Translations under genes and position numbers: made by a program
Shown here: one piece after another, positions 5,982 to 13,054 of the stretch
How the letters are laid out: every line of letters begins with the position of its first letter
Position numbering within the stretch: the first letter of the stretch is position 1
Notes under the pieces: model-generated
What the model saw: the letters and a program-made list of their open reading frames with translations, nothing else
Database searches by the model: none
What the model was told of the DNA's origin: nothing
Origin: an uncultured Ruminococcus sp.
GTDB taxonomy: Bacteria; Bacillota; Clostridia; Oscillospirales; Ruminococcaceae
DNA length: 15,865 nt
Direction: 5' to 3'
Assembly (NCBI GenBank): GCA_946544695.1
Contig: CAMNMO010000019.1
Coordinates: 1-15,865, forward strand

Positions 5982-6803
5982 TCACAGCGCACTCAGGAAT
6001 ATGGCTTCTTCATCACGGTTTATTCCGAACAGCCTGCATGCGTTCTCGTTGGTGATCCGCAATATCTCCTCCACCGAAACGCCCTTTATCTCAGCCATGA
6101 CCTTTGCAGTCTCGGCTATCATCGAACTGTCGCTGCGTTCACCCCTGTAAGGAGGCGGCGCCATGTAGGGACAGTCGGTCTCAAGCAGCAGTCTGTCAAG
6201 AGGCACAGCCTCGCAGGAACGTCTCGACTTCTTGTTGTTCTTGAAAGCAAGCGCCCCCGTGAACCCGATATACATTCCCAGCCTGACCACTTCTTCGGCA
6301 GTCTCAGCCGAACCCGAAAAACAGTGCATCACGCCCTCGGGTCTGAACTCGCTGAGTATCTTCATGCAATCCTCCGTAGCATCACGGCAGTGCACTATCA
6401 CAGGCAGCGATCTGCACACCGCAAACCTGACCTGATCCTTGAAAAGCTGTATCTGCTTTTCCTTATTGTAGCCCTCGTAATGGTAATCAAGCCCTATCTC
6501 GCCTATGGCACCCAGCTTGTGTATCTTGCAGGCGCTTGTGTAAAGTTCCCGCAGGATATCCATGTAATCATCGGGCACCTCGTCCACGTTCTCAGGGTGG
6601 AATCCCACCGAGGTATAGTAGTTCTCATATCTCTCTGCCGTTGCTATGCCGAACCTTGATGACTTCTCATCGGTAGCGGCATGCAGCATTCTGTCTATGG
6701 GGTGTCCCTCACCTGTCAGCAGCCTGTCCAGCAGTTCATACCTGTCCTCATCGAATGCAGGGTCGTCGTAGTGACAGTGTGAGTCAAATATCCCTCCCGT
6801 CAT
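5982..6803 (-). CDS. tatD: TatD family metal-dependent deoxyribonuclease
   Basis: The 273-residue length is normal for TatD, a TIM-barrel amidohydrolase-fold nuclease linked to 3'-5' DNA trimming and repair. All metal ligands are visible: His9 and His11 (DSHCHYDD), Glu102 (GEIGLDYHYE), His138 (VIVHCRD), His160 (MHCFSGS) and Asp210 (LETDCPYM). The ATG at 6803 has AAGGAG six bases upstream. A strong promoter lies at 6838-6866. This is the first gene of a likely tatD, glycosyltransferase, sseB transcript. In many Firmicutes tatD follows metG; that link is absent here. The methionyl-tRNA synthetase gene is not in the window. Confidence 0.94.
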   Translation of the reverse strand: MTGGIFDSHCHYDDPAFDEDRYELLDRLLTGEGHPIDRMLHAATDEKSSRFGIATAERYENYYTSVGFHPENVDEVPDDYMDILRELYTSACKIHKLGAIGEIGLDYHYEGYNKEKQIQLFKDQVRFAVCRSLPVIVHCRDATEDCMKILSEFRPEGVMHCFSGSAETAEEVVRLGMYIGFTGALAFKNNKKSRRSCEAVPLDRLLLETDCPYMAPPPYRGERSDSSMIAETAKVMAEIKGVSVEEILRITNENACRLFGINRDEEAIFLSAL

Positions 6804-6837
6804 ACAGATCTCCTTCCCATTTATATATACAATAGTT

Positions 6838-6866
6838 ATTATACCACAGTTTTAACCTTTTGTAAA
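6838..6866 (-). promoter_or_regulatory. Strong sigma-A promoter of the tatD operon
   Basis: On the minus strand TTTACA (6866-6861) and a perfect TATAAT (6843-6838) are 17 bases apart. Transcription would start near 6831, leaving a leader of about 28 bases before the tatD ATG at 6803. Confidence 0.8.
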
Positions 6867-6923
6867 GCACTTTTTTGTCATTTGAAAAAATTCGCACATC
6901 TTGAAAAGGCATCACATACAACT

Positions 6924-6959
6924 TCTGCCCCCGAGTGTTACCAAACACCCGAGGGCAGA
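6924..6959 (-). terminator. Probable terminator after the large sensor gene
   Basis: A 16-bp stem joins 6924-6939 and 6944-6959 around a four-base loop. On the minus strand its two mismatches become G-U pairs, so the structure fits a minus-strand transcript. It lies 83 bases after the stop of the 1341-residue gene. The U-tract is poor (CCTTTT about 17 bases beyond), so termination may be inefficient or processing-based. The rest of the 238-base gap (6804-7041) holds the tatD promoter and a smaller stem, CAGACC/GGTCTG at 6997-7020. Confidence 0.6.
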
Positions 6960-7041
6960 TATTTCTTTAGTTATCATCAACACAGTTCCGACTTGTCAGA
7001 CCGTCAAATTATATGGTCTGCCAAAGTGACATCCGCCATGT

Positions 7042-10000
7042 TCACTGCTGACCGTACATTGAAACATCAGCCGTGCCGTCAAACAGACCCAGTGTGATGA
7101 GAGAATATCCCTCCGACTTCACAGCGCCTGTCTCATCAAGTTCAAACACTCCTCTTACCATGCTGTAAGCACCCGTGTCCTCATCGAAGGCTGCTTCGAT
7201 ATCGGCTTTTCTGTACTCAACGTTCCTGCCGTCAACAGCAGCATCTTCCTTGTACAGCACCGAGTTCACCCTGCTTATGCTGCCGCCGTCAAGGCTGTAT
7301 GCTGTGTACAGGTATTCGTCCTTAACCGACTGCTCCTCTGTCACCGCATACTTTCCGTTTTCGGATATCTGTATCCTGCATGTATTGCCGTTGACATCAG
7401 CGCTGAGTTCATTTACAGCCCAGCCGTCGCCGTCGGGTGATACCACGCTTATCTTTCTGCCGCTGTGGTCGATGACATAGAAGCTGTCATTTCTCTTTAC
7501 CAGGTCTATCCTGTCAGTCTCGGGACTGTTCGGTGTTACGGCAGCGATGTCGTCGGTATACCTGCCCGAAGCTGTGCTTAACATTCCCAGCTTTACAGTT
7601 TCTTCGGTATCGTCGGTGTAAAGGTAAGCAATGCTGCTGCCGTCATCTGAAACTGTTATGTCCTTTATATATCTGTCCTTCCAGCCTTCGCTGTTTACTT
7701 CTGTAACGCCGTTTTTGTCACAGCGGAATATCTTTTCGGCAGCACTGCCGTCTGCATCAACGGTGCCTGCAAAATACACAGCGCTCGCATCGCCCGCAGC
7801 CGCAAGTGCAGTGACACCGCCTTTATAGTCACTGCCATCGGGTGACTTTACAGAGTATTCGGCTGTCAGTCCGCCGTTCTCGTCATAGCAGGTGACCTGT
7901 GCATCTGAAAGATCGGCGTTATTGTATTCAAGCAGTGCAAAGCCGTTATCAAGCATTATGCATTCGCTGCTGCCGCAAACGTATGTGTTCAGCACAGAAT
8001 TGCTGTCAGCATCATATAATGAATATTCATAGCGGTCAACATTTGTTTCCTCTATGCAGTTCTCTATAAGATATCTGTTGTCGTTTATCTTGTGTATCTG
8101 TGCATCGGGGTCAAATTTTTCATATATGGTCTTGCCATCGGCGTTGAAGCCTGACGTCATCAGCCTGCCCATGCTGACATAGACCGTTATCTCGTCCTCT
8201 GCTGCCGCATGCTGACCCGCAGCAGGCATGGTGCTGATGACATGACCTGCTTCTGTTTCGTTATCGTAATTTCTCCTTAATACGACATTGTTGAATCCTG
8301 CCTTTTTGAATGCATCATCTGCTTCGTCCTCTGTCATGCCCGCAACATCGGGCACTGCGCCGCTTTCGCTCTCAGATGTTTCGGCAGATGTACCGCTGCT
8401 GCTGTACCAGCCGAAATTGCCGTAATCTTCACCGAACATATTCAAGCCGACCGACTTCATGTCACTGCCGTCCCACATAAGCAGGCATACATCGCCTGTT
8501 TCTTCATCGAAGAACGTGTTCTTGCCATCGGGGTCTATCAGAATGTTTTCCGAACCATTACCCACCTGCATCTCGGCTGCTTCATTGAACGAATCACCGC
8601 CTATGCGCTCAACTATCACCTTGCCGTTTGCCGAATCGGTATGCAGCATGTACTTTCCGTTCTCTGAGATGTAGAAGCCTTCATAATCATCATATTTCGG
8701 CATTTCGTAGTTCTGTGTGAAGTATTCGGCATTGCCTGCGATAACATCGCTTTTCACCAGCGTGCCGTCTCTGCGCCTTGAAGTTCCGCCGCCCGCAGCA
8801 GTTTCACAGCTCATCAGAACTGTCAGCTCACCGCTGTATGAGTTCATGAAGAAGATATCGTTGTTGCGTTCGGTAAGCATGAACTCGCCAATGCCCGAAT
8901 GCACTGCCACATCATCGACCTGTTCCGAAGTTCCCGATGTGCTGATAAGTCCCAGCTTCACGTTTTCGTCGTCTTCGCTGTACATATAGCAGATGGTGCT
9001 GCCGTCCGCCGTCACCTTCATATCGTATATGCGTCTGCCCTGCCAGCCTTCACCGTTCATACCTGCTGTCTTATCGCTGCCCTCGGGCATCACCTTGTAA
9101 AGCTTAGTCACCTCGCTGTCGCCGTATTCAAGCACCGCAACATACATGGCACTTCCGTCGGGTGCAAAGGCAAAGTCAGCTATGCCGCCATCATCGGGAC
9201 CCGCCAGACCTGTTGTGAATGAAAATCTGTCACAGCAGTCTCCGTCCTCATTGTATACCGATGCTGTTACCGACTGCGAAGCACCGCTGCCGCCGTAGCC
9301 GAACAACGTCACAAAGCCGTTTTCAATAGGTACGCATATATTCTGTTCGGTGATAAACCCATTCACCACCGAGTTTGTCCCTGCATCATAGATAACATAT
9401 TCGTATCCGTTCTCACCGTTGTTGTCCACACCGTTTTCGATGACATACCTGCTGTCAGTTATCCTGTATATCTCAGCCGCCGAGTTGAACTTATCGAATA
9501 TGTTCCCGCCCTCGGGTGAGAAACCGTAGGTCGGCTGATAAACAGGAGGCTCGATATTTGTTTCTGTGGCAAGGTCATTCTCGTCAGTGTCAGCTTCGTA
9601 TGCCTTTATGCCGAAATTTGTGTAGTCATCGGTGTACAGGTTGAAGCATATCGTCTTTGACTGTCTTGGCGAGGGTACCATCGAAATGTCATAGAAACCG
9701 CCTATGCACACATCGCCGCTCGCTTCGTCCACAAGTATATTGCACCTGTCGGCTGATGTATCTGCGTAAAGCTTATCTATCGGGAATTCCCTGACTTCTG
9801 CCGAAGTATCTTCAAGGTCGTAAACATATAGTTTACAGCCCTTTTCTTCCTCCCCCGGCTTCATTGCGATCATAAACATGTATCTGCCGTTCTCTGAAAC
9901 ACAGCAGTGATCCATATTCTTTCCGTAGAAACCGTTTGAACTTGTAAAGGAAAATCCCGCATCATAACCAACTGTCTTCTGTTCGCCGCCTGTAACGGAT

Positions 10001-11067
10001 ATTGATGTCACCGTCAGCCTGTCGTTTTCATCGGGGCAGACCATATATACCACATCGCCCACCGAGTATACCATAGTGTTCTCTTTTTCAACAGGGATCT
10101 CCATATCATTATAACCGTCAGCCAGACCCTTTATATACAGCTTTGAGCCGCCTTCCTCATCGTCACGGAAGAAATACATGTATTTTCCGCTGCCTGCGCC
10201 CGTAACTGTCAGGAAAGTTCCCGCCGTATCGTATGATGATATCTTTTCACCGTTTTCATCACGTATGCCCAGTGTATAAATCTGCGTTTTTTGGTCATAA
10301 GCCAGCCCTGCGCAGAACAGTTTACCGTCCGCACCGACTACGGGCGCTCCGCACAGTTCTTCATTTTCAAGCTTCAGCTCCACATTCCCCCTGACTGTCT
10401 CCATATCGAGGTCGTAGACCGTGCAGGTCAGGGTGGTGTTCTCGCTCACACCGTATTCATCGGGGTCGCTCCTGTCTGTTTTCCATGTAACAAAGCATTC
10501 ATCGTAAACATAAATGCCTGCGCCGTCCGTCTTGACCTCTTTTAAAACAGAATTTGAGCTGCCGTCATAAAGAAGATATCTGAACTCCTGTCCGTCATAC
10601 TGATAGTATTCAGCACCTTCGCCCTCGACCTGCCTTACCAGAAAGTTCCCGCTGCCGAGCCGCCAGATATCAGCGTCCTTGCCGAACTTGTCATAGACGG
10701 TATAGCCCTTAGGGTCAAAGAAACCGTCAAAGTTGTCGGGGACTTCTCCCACATAGCAAGCCTGACTTTCATCATCGCCACGCTTTTTGTCCGTCTTGAA
10801 CGGAGCGTCTTTCAGCATATAAGCACCGCCGCCTATTGCTACCACTGCCGCAACTGCCGCTGCTGTTATCCTGCCTGTGCGCTTTACCGCTGCTCTCTCT
10901 TTTTCTTCTGTCACATACTTATTTGTATGATCTTCCGCTGCTGTGATATTCTTTATCTCCATACTATCACCCGTTAAGCCTTTCTTTATGCGAGCCTTGA
11001 CAGAACTGTCTGCACGCACGCTGTCAAAAGCTTTTATGAGCTTATCGTCAAGCTTTTTGTCTGTCAT
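7042..11067 (-). CDS. Giant membrane-anchored sensor or anti-sigma-like protein with three propeller-like repeats and a PASTA domain
   Basis: This 1341-residue protein starts 4 bases after the ECF sigma gene, with its GGGAGAG ribosome site inside that gene's end, so the two are translationally coupled. Residues 1-65 are charged and cytoplasmic; LIKAFDSVRADSSVKARI resembles the short N-terminal helix of Firmicutes proteins encoded beside ECF sigma genes. No zinc anti-sigma motif (HxxxCxxC) is seen. One membrane span lies at about 66-84. Outside are three diverged modules at about 113-490, 514-890 and 971-1335. Each opens with an Asp/Tyr-rich (I/V)(F/Y)(D/E)KF block and repeats short WD40- or YVTN-like beta units; SENG(K/R)Y recurs at 391, 801 and 1235. 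A PASTA domain at about 903-967 (VPDVAGMTEDEADDAFKKAG to ITVYVSMG) precedes module 3. Inferred role: sequestering the sigma factor and sensing cell-wall or surface ligands. The beta-propeller fold is a guess from repeat texture. Confidence 0.75.
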   Translation of the reverse strand: MTDKKLDDKLIKAFDSVRADSSVKARIKKGLTGDSMEIKNITAAEDHTNKYVTEEKERAAVKRTGRITAAAVAAVVAIGGGAYMLKDAPFKTDKKRGDDESQACYVGEVPDNFDGFFDPKGYTVYDKFGKDADIWRLGSGNFLVRQVEGEGAEYYQYDGQEFRYLLYDGSSNSVLKEVKTDGAGIYVYDECFVTWKTDRSDPDEYGVSENTTLTCTVYDLDMETVRGNVELKLENEELCGAPVVGADGKLFCAGLAYDQKTQIYTLGIRDENGEKISSYDTAGTFLTVTGAGSGKYMYFFRDDEEGGSKLYIKGLADGYNDMEIPVEKENTMVYSVGDVVYMVCPDENDRLTVTSISVTGGEQKTVGYDAGFSFTSSNGFYGKNMDHCCVSENGRYMFMIAMKPGEEEKGCKLYVYDLEDTSAEVREFPIDKLYADTSADRCNILVDEASGDVCIGGFYDISMVPSPRQSKTICFNLYTDDYTNFGIKAYEADTDENDLATETNIEPPVYQPTYGFSPEGGNIFDKFNSAAEIYRITDSRYVIENGVDNNGENGYEYVIYDAGTNSVVNGFITEQNICVPIENGFVTLFGYGGSGASQSVTASVYNEDGDCCDRFSFTTGLAGPDDGGIADFAFAPDGSAMYVAVLEYGDSEVTKLYKVMPEGSDKTAGMNGEGWQGRRIYDMKVTADGSTICYMYSEDDENVKLGLISTSGTSEQVDDVAVHSGIGEFMLTERNNDIFFMNSYSGELTVLMSCETAAGGGTSRRRDGTLVKSDVIAGNAEYFTQNYEMPKYDDYEGFYISENGKYMLHTDSANGKVIVERIGGDSFNEAAEMQVGNGSENILIDPDGKNTFFDEETGDVCLLMWDGSDMKSVGLNMFGEDYGNFGWYSSSGTSAETSESESGAVPDVAGMTEDEADDAFKKAGFNNVVLRRNYDNETEAGHVISTMPAAGQHAAAEDEITVYVSMGRLMTSGFNADGKTIYEKFDPDAQIHKINDNRYLIENCIEETNVDRYEYSLYDADSNSVLNTYVCGSSECIMLDNGFALLEYNNADLSDAQVTCYDENGGLTAEYSVKSPDGSDYKGGVTALAAAGDASAVYFAGTVDADGSAAEKIFRCDKNGVTEVNSEGWKDRYIKDITVSDDGSSIAYLYTDDTEETVKLGMLSTASGRYTDDIAAVTPNSPETDRIDLVKRNDSFYVIDHSGRKISVVSPDGDGWAVNELSADVNGNTCRIQISENGKYAVTEEQSVKDEYLYTAYSLDGGSISRVNSVLYKEDAAVDGRNVEYRKADIEAAFDEDTGAYSMVRGVFELDETGAVKSEGYSLITLGLFDGTADVSMYGQQ

Positions 11068-11071
11068 AGTC

Positions 11072-11542
11072 TCACTCTCCCAATTCTTTTTTCAATTTTT
11101 TTCTGGCTCGGTGTATGTAGGAATATACCGTGTTCTCACGGCAGCCCATAAGATTTGCTGTCTCCGCAGCAGTGTGGCCCTCGTATATATTCAGGTACAC
11201 TGCCATCCTTTCTTTTTCGGGCAGTCTCATGATCGCATCCATGACCTCACCGTACTGCGGGTCAGTCCCGATATGCGAAGCGCTGTCTATGTCCTTATCC
11301 CTGCGGTGATGCCTTCTCAGCATCGTCTTGCAGGTGTTCTGCGCTGTAACTATCAGCCACGCTTTGGTATGCTCACCCTTTTCGGGCGGCGCATCGGTCT
11401 CGAGATATTTCATGAATACTGTCTGCACGGCGTCCTCCGCATCAGCAGCATGACCGTGGAAATACACATAGCATATCCTGTACACCATATCAAAATATTC
11501 ATCGTAAACGGCATCAAATCCGCCGATGCTTTCTATTGCCAT
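11072..11542 (-). CDS. ECF-type sigma-70 family RNA polymerase sigma factor
   Basis: This 156-residue protein has sigma region 2 at about 8-80 (FDAVYDEYFDMVYRICYVYF, DAEDAVQTVFMKYL, TKAWLIVTAQNTCKTMLRRH) and region 4 at about 97-152 (IMRLPEKERMAVYLNIYEGH, AAETANLMGCRENTVYSYIHRARKKL). Region 4.2 is a clear helix-turn-helix. The reading frame continues upstream into repeat DNA, but ATG at 11542 is the sensible start: it has GGGGGTGG upstream and begins just before region 2. The downstream membrane protein, 4 bases away, is its likely regulator. A hairpin at 11552-11582 could hide the ribosome site. I found no clear promoter: no convincing AAC/CGTC-type autoregulatory site and no strong sigma-A site between 11543 and 11660. 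Confidence 0.9.
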   Translation of the reverse strand: MAIESIGGFDAVYDEYFDMVYRICYVYFHGHAADAEDAVQTVFMKYLETDAPPEKGEHTKAWLIVTAQNTCKTMLRRHHRRDKDIDSASHIGTDPQYGEVMDAIMRLPEKERMAVYLNIYEGHTAAETANLMGCRENTVYSYIHRARKKLKKELGE

Positions 11543-11551
11543 AGTCAAACC

Positions 11552-11582
11552 ACCCCCTGTGAAGCCCGCCGCCGCAGGGGTA
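11552..11582 (-). promoter_or_regulatory. Leader hairpin that could mask the sigma factor ribosome site
   Basis: On the minus strand CCCCTG (11580-11575) pairs with CAGGGG (11559-11554), with one more A-T pair possible across a bulged G. The 3' arm is part of the GGGGGTGG ribosome site of the sigma gene. The loop is 15 GC-rich bases. Pairing would hide the ribosome site about 10 bases before the ATG at 11542. The stem is short, so regulation is only a possibility. Confidence 0.4.
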
Positions 11583-11660
11583 CGTTGGCAGACTTTTTTT
11601 GGTTTTCTGTAATTAATACGTCTGAGAAGGTCATATCCTTGCAGCAGATAAAAATTTTTT

Positions 11661-11832
11661 ATGGTTATCCCTTTAACACACCATTGTATACACCGGTGTA
11701 ACAAGATATAAGTATAGTGATGTATTCTTTTCCCCCGCCGTAGGCAAATGCGTGAACGCATGGAAAAGAATACCGACAACTACTGTTAATGCCCGCTGAA
11801 AGGCTGTACGGCACGGTGTGTCGGTTTCAAAA
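11661..11832 (+). mobile_element. A-type MITE-like element, copy 3 (diverged, remodelled hairpin)
   Basis: It starts with ATGGTTATCCCTTTAACACA, keeps the ACAACTACTGTTAATGCCCG block and the AGGCTGT and GGTGTGTC blocks near the right end, and so aligns with copy 2 over its length. The right terminus is degenerate and runs into the A-tract of the terminator at 11828-11856; no target duplication is evident. The central hairpin differs: outer arms TATTCTTTTCC (11723-11733) and GGAAAAGAATA (11762-11772), with an inner stem ATGCG/CGCAT (11748-11761) and TGAA loop. A 12-bp palindrome-like stretch around CACCGGTG occurs near 11690-11697. It lies upstream of the sigma factor gene. Confidence 0.62.
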
Positions 11833-11856
11833 AAATATCGCCCTTTCGGACGATAT
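11828..11856 (-). terminator. Strong intrinsic terminator of the NUDIX-distal operon
   Basis: On the minus strand ATATCGTCC pairs with GGGCGATAT (9 bp, one G-U) around a GAAA tetraloop, followed by an unbroken run of seven T. It lies 25 bases after the NUDIX stop codon at 11881. It should insulate the sigma factor operon from upstream transcription. Confidence 0.9.
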
Positions 11857-11880
11857 CATATCACATTGCTTGTTATGCCC

Positions 11881-12387
11881 TCACCCAAGCTTTTCCTTGA
11901 GCAGCAGCAGCGTTCTGTACTCACGCATGTTCCATGCTTTTTTGCCCTCACGCTCCAGCATCTGCCTGTTTTTTTCAATGGCTTCATCGAGGGTGTACTC
12001 AGCGAACCTGAAACCGTGCGCCTTCTCGCTTTCGGAAAACTCACATTCTCCACGGCTTTCCTCCACATCGCACAGATAAAGCCTGCTGAACTGGTTGAAT
12101 ATCATTTCTTCCCGCAGCGACTTCCGCTTTTCCTCGATGTACCCCAGTTCCTTCACGCTTTCGGGTATCACGGTGCAGCCCGTTTCCTCCCTGACCTCAC
12201 GTATCAGCGTGTCAAGGTCGCTCTCGCCCTCCTCCTGACCTCCGCCGGGCAGTTTGAGTTCACCTGCACCGCTTTCGATGAACAGCATTTTCCCGCCGTG
12301 AAATATCACACCTCTCACCGCAGTGCGCCTCAGAACAGGCAGACTCTCATCATAGTTCTTTGCGTCCATTGTCAGAAGTCTTTCCAT
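11881..12387 (-). CDS. NUDIX hydrolase
   Basis: This 168-residue protein has a complete NUDIX box from Gly49 to Cys71 (GGQEEGE, seven residues, REVREETGC), preceded by the usual beta strands (VRGVIFHGGKMLFIES, GELKLPGG). It has no zinc ribbon and shares little outside the box with the other NUDIX protein in this window. The likely reaction is hydrolysis of a nucleoside diphosphate derivative; the substrate cannot be read from the sequence. The ATG at 12387 has GGAG nine bases upstream, which lies just past the stop codon of the preceding gene (12-base gap), so the two are probably co-transcribed. It is the last gene before the terminator at 11828-11856. Confidence 0.9.
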   Translation of the reverse strand: MERLLTMDAKNYDESLPVLRRTAVRGVIFHGGKMLFIESGAGELKLPGGGQEEGESDLDTLIREVREETGCTVIPESVKELGYIEEKRKSLREEMIFNQFSRLYLCDVEESRGECEFSESEKAHGFRFAEYTLDEAIEKNRQMLEREGKKAWNMREYRTLLLLKEKLG

Positions 12388-12399
12388 AAAAGTATTCTC

Positions 12400-13023
12400 C
12401 TAATCGGCGTTCATAACGCTCTCGTTATTATCGTCAAGCAGTTCTATCAGTTCCTTGCCACGGTATACTGCTATATAGCCGTCGGGCAGACACAGTGCAT
12501 CTATCAGTTCAGGTCTGCGGCTTATAAGTTCGTAAGCGTACACAGCCTCATAGTCCTCAGCTTCAACAGGTCTTGCGGTCCCGTCCTCGTCCAGCATGAA
12601 GGTCTCCACCGACCAGCCCGAACCTCCCAGTTCGGCAAATCTCTGCATCGAGACCAGTTCTTTCTCCAGCGCACCTTTAGCTACGGCTATCTTGTCATAG
12701 AAGTGTATAGCCTTGCCCACTATGCCGTACTTGTGAAGCAGCAGCACCTGTCTGTACTGAACATGCAGCGCCAGCGTCAGGTCGGTAGTCAGTGCAGTCA
12801 GCGGGTCATCGGTATAATCGGGTGCGGCAATGTCAAAGCCTATACCGTGTTCACTCAGCATAAAGGTGGAAAATCCTGCCCTTATACGGAAGCCGTCCTT
12901 TATCTTTTCAGCGGGTATATACTCTATCGCCTCCAGCAGAGGTTCAGCAAAGGGGCGCAGCGCCTCGTCCGCAGAAAACGTAAAATTTATACCATTTATC
13001 TCCTCTGTATATGTCACTATCAT
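12400..13023 (-). CDS. Unrecognised soluble protein
   Basis: I do not recognise this 207-residue protein. It is acidic, has no signal peptide or membrane span, and appears to be globular. Visible landmarks are an early Thr/Glu-rich strand (IVTYTEEINGINFTFSADE), a middle part rich in Leu and Tyr (LHVQYRQVLLLHKYGIVGKA), GGSGWSVETFMLDEDG, and a C-terminal stretch AYELISRRPELIDALCLPDG. The start is placed at ATG 13023 because AAAGGAG lies eight bases upstream; the in-frame GTG at 13032 overlaps that site. It lies 31 bases after the cation transporter and 12 bases before the NUDIX gene, so it sits in the middle of a same-strand group. Codon use looks like its neighbours. Confidence 0.75.
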   Translation of the reverse strand: MIVTYTEEINGINFTFSADEALRPFAEPLLEAIEYIPAEKIKDGFRIRAGFSTFMLSEHGIGFDIAAPDYTDDPLTALTTDLTLALHVQYRQVLLLHKYGIVGKAIHFYDKIAVAKGALEKELVSMQRFAELGGSGWSVETFMLDEDGTARPVEAEDYEAVYAYELISRRPELIDALCLPDGYIAVYRGKELIELLDDNNESVMNAD

Positions 13024-13054
13024 TAACGGCACTCCTTTCTTAGGGTCATGTATA

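Noticed and set aside
10873..11067. Classical zinc-binding anti-sigma (ZAS) domain at the N-terminus of the large protein
   Set aside because: Residues 1-65 contain no His or Cys pattern of the HxxxCxxC kind. The anti-sigma role rests on context only.
11543..11779. N-terminal extension of the sigma factor to 235 residues
   Set aside because: The extension is basic, Cys/His-rich and reads through the MITE-like element. ATG 11542 has a ribosome site and starts right before sigma region 2.
11651..11845. Target duplication around element A copy 3
   Set aside because: Only short A/T runs are shared by the two flanks, which is expected by chance next to a terminator A-tract.
11818..13026. Long plus-strand reading frames opposite real genes, for example 11818-13026 and 5751-6659
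   Set aside because: They lie antisense to well-supported NUDIX, unassigned, glycosyltransferase and TatD genes, lack ribosome sites and have no recognisable protein motifs. They follow from the codon bias of the other strand.
13024..13032. GTG start at 13032 for the unrecognised protein
   Set aside because: The GTG overlaps the AAAGGAG site that is correctly spaced for ATG 13023.
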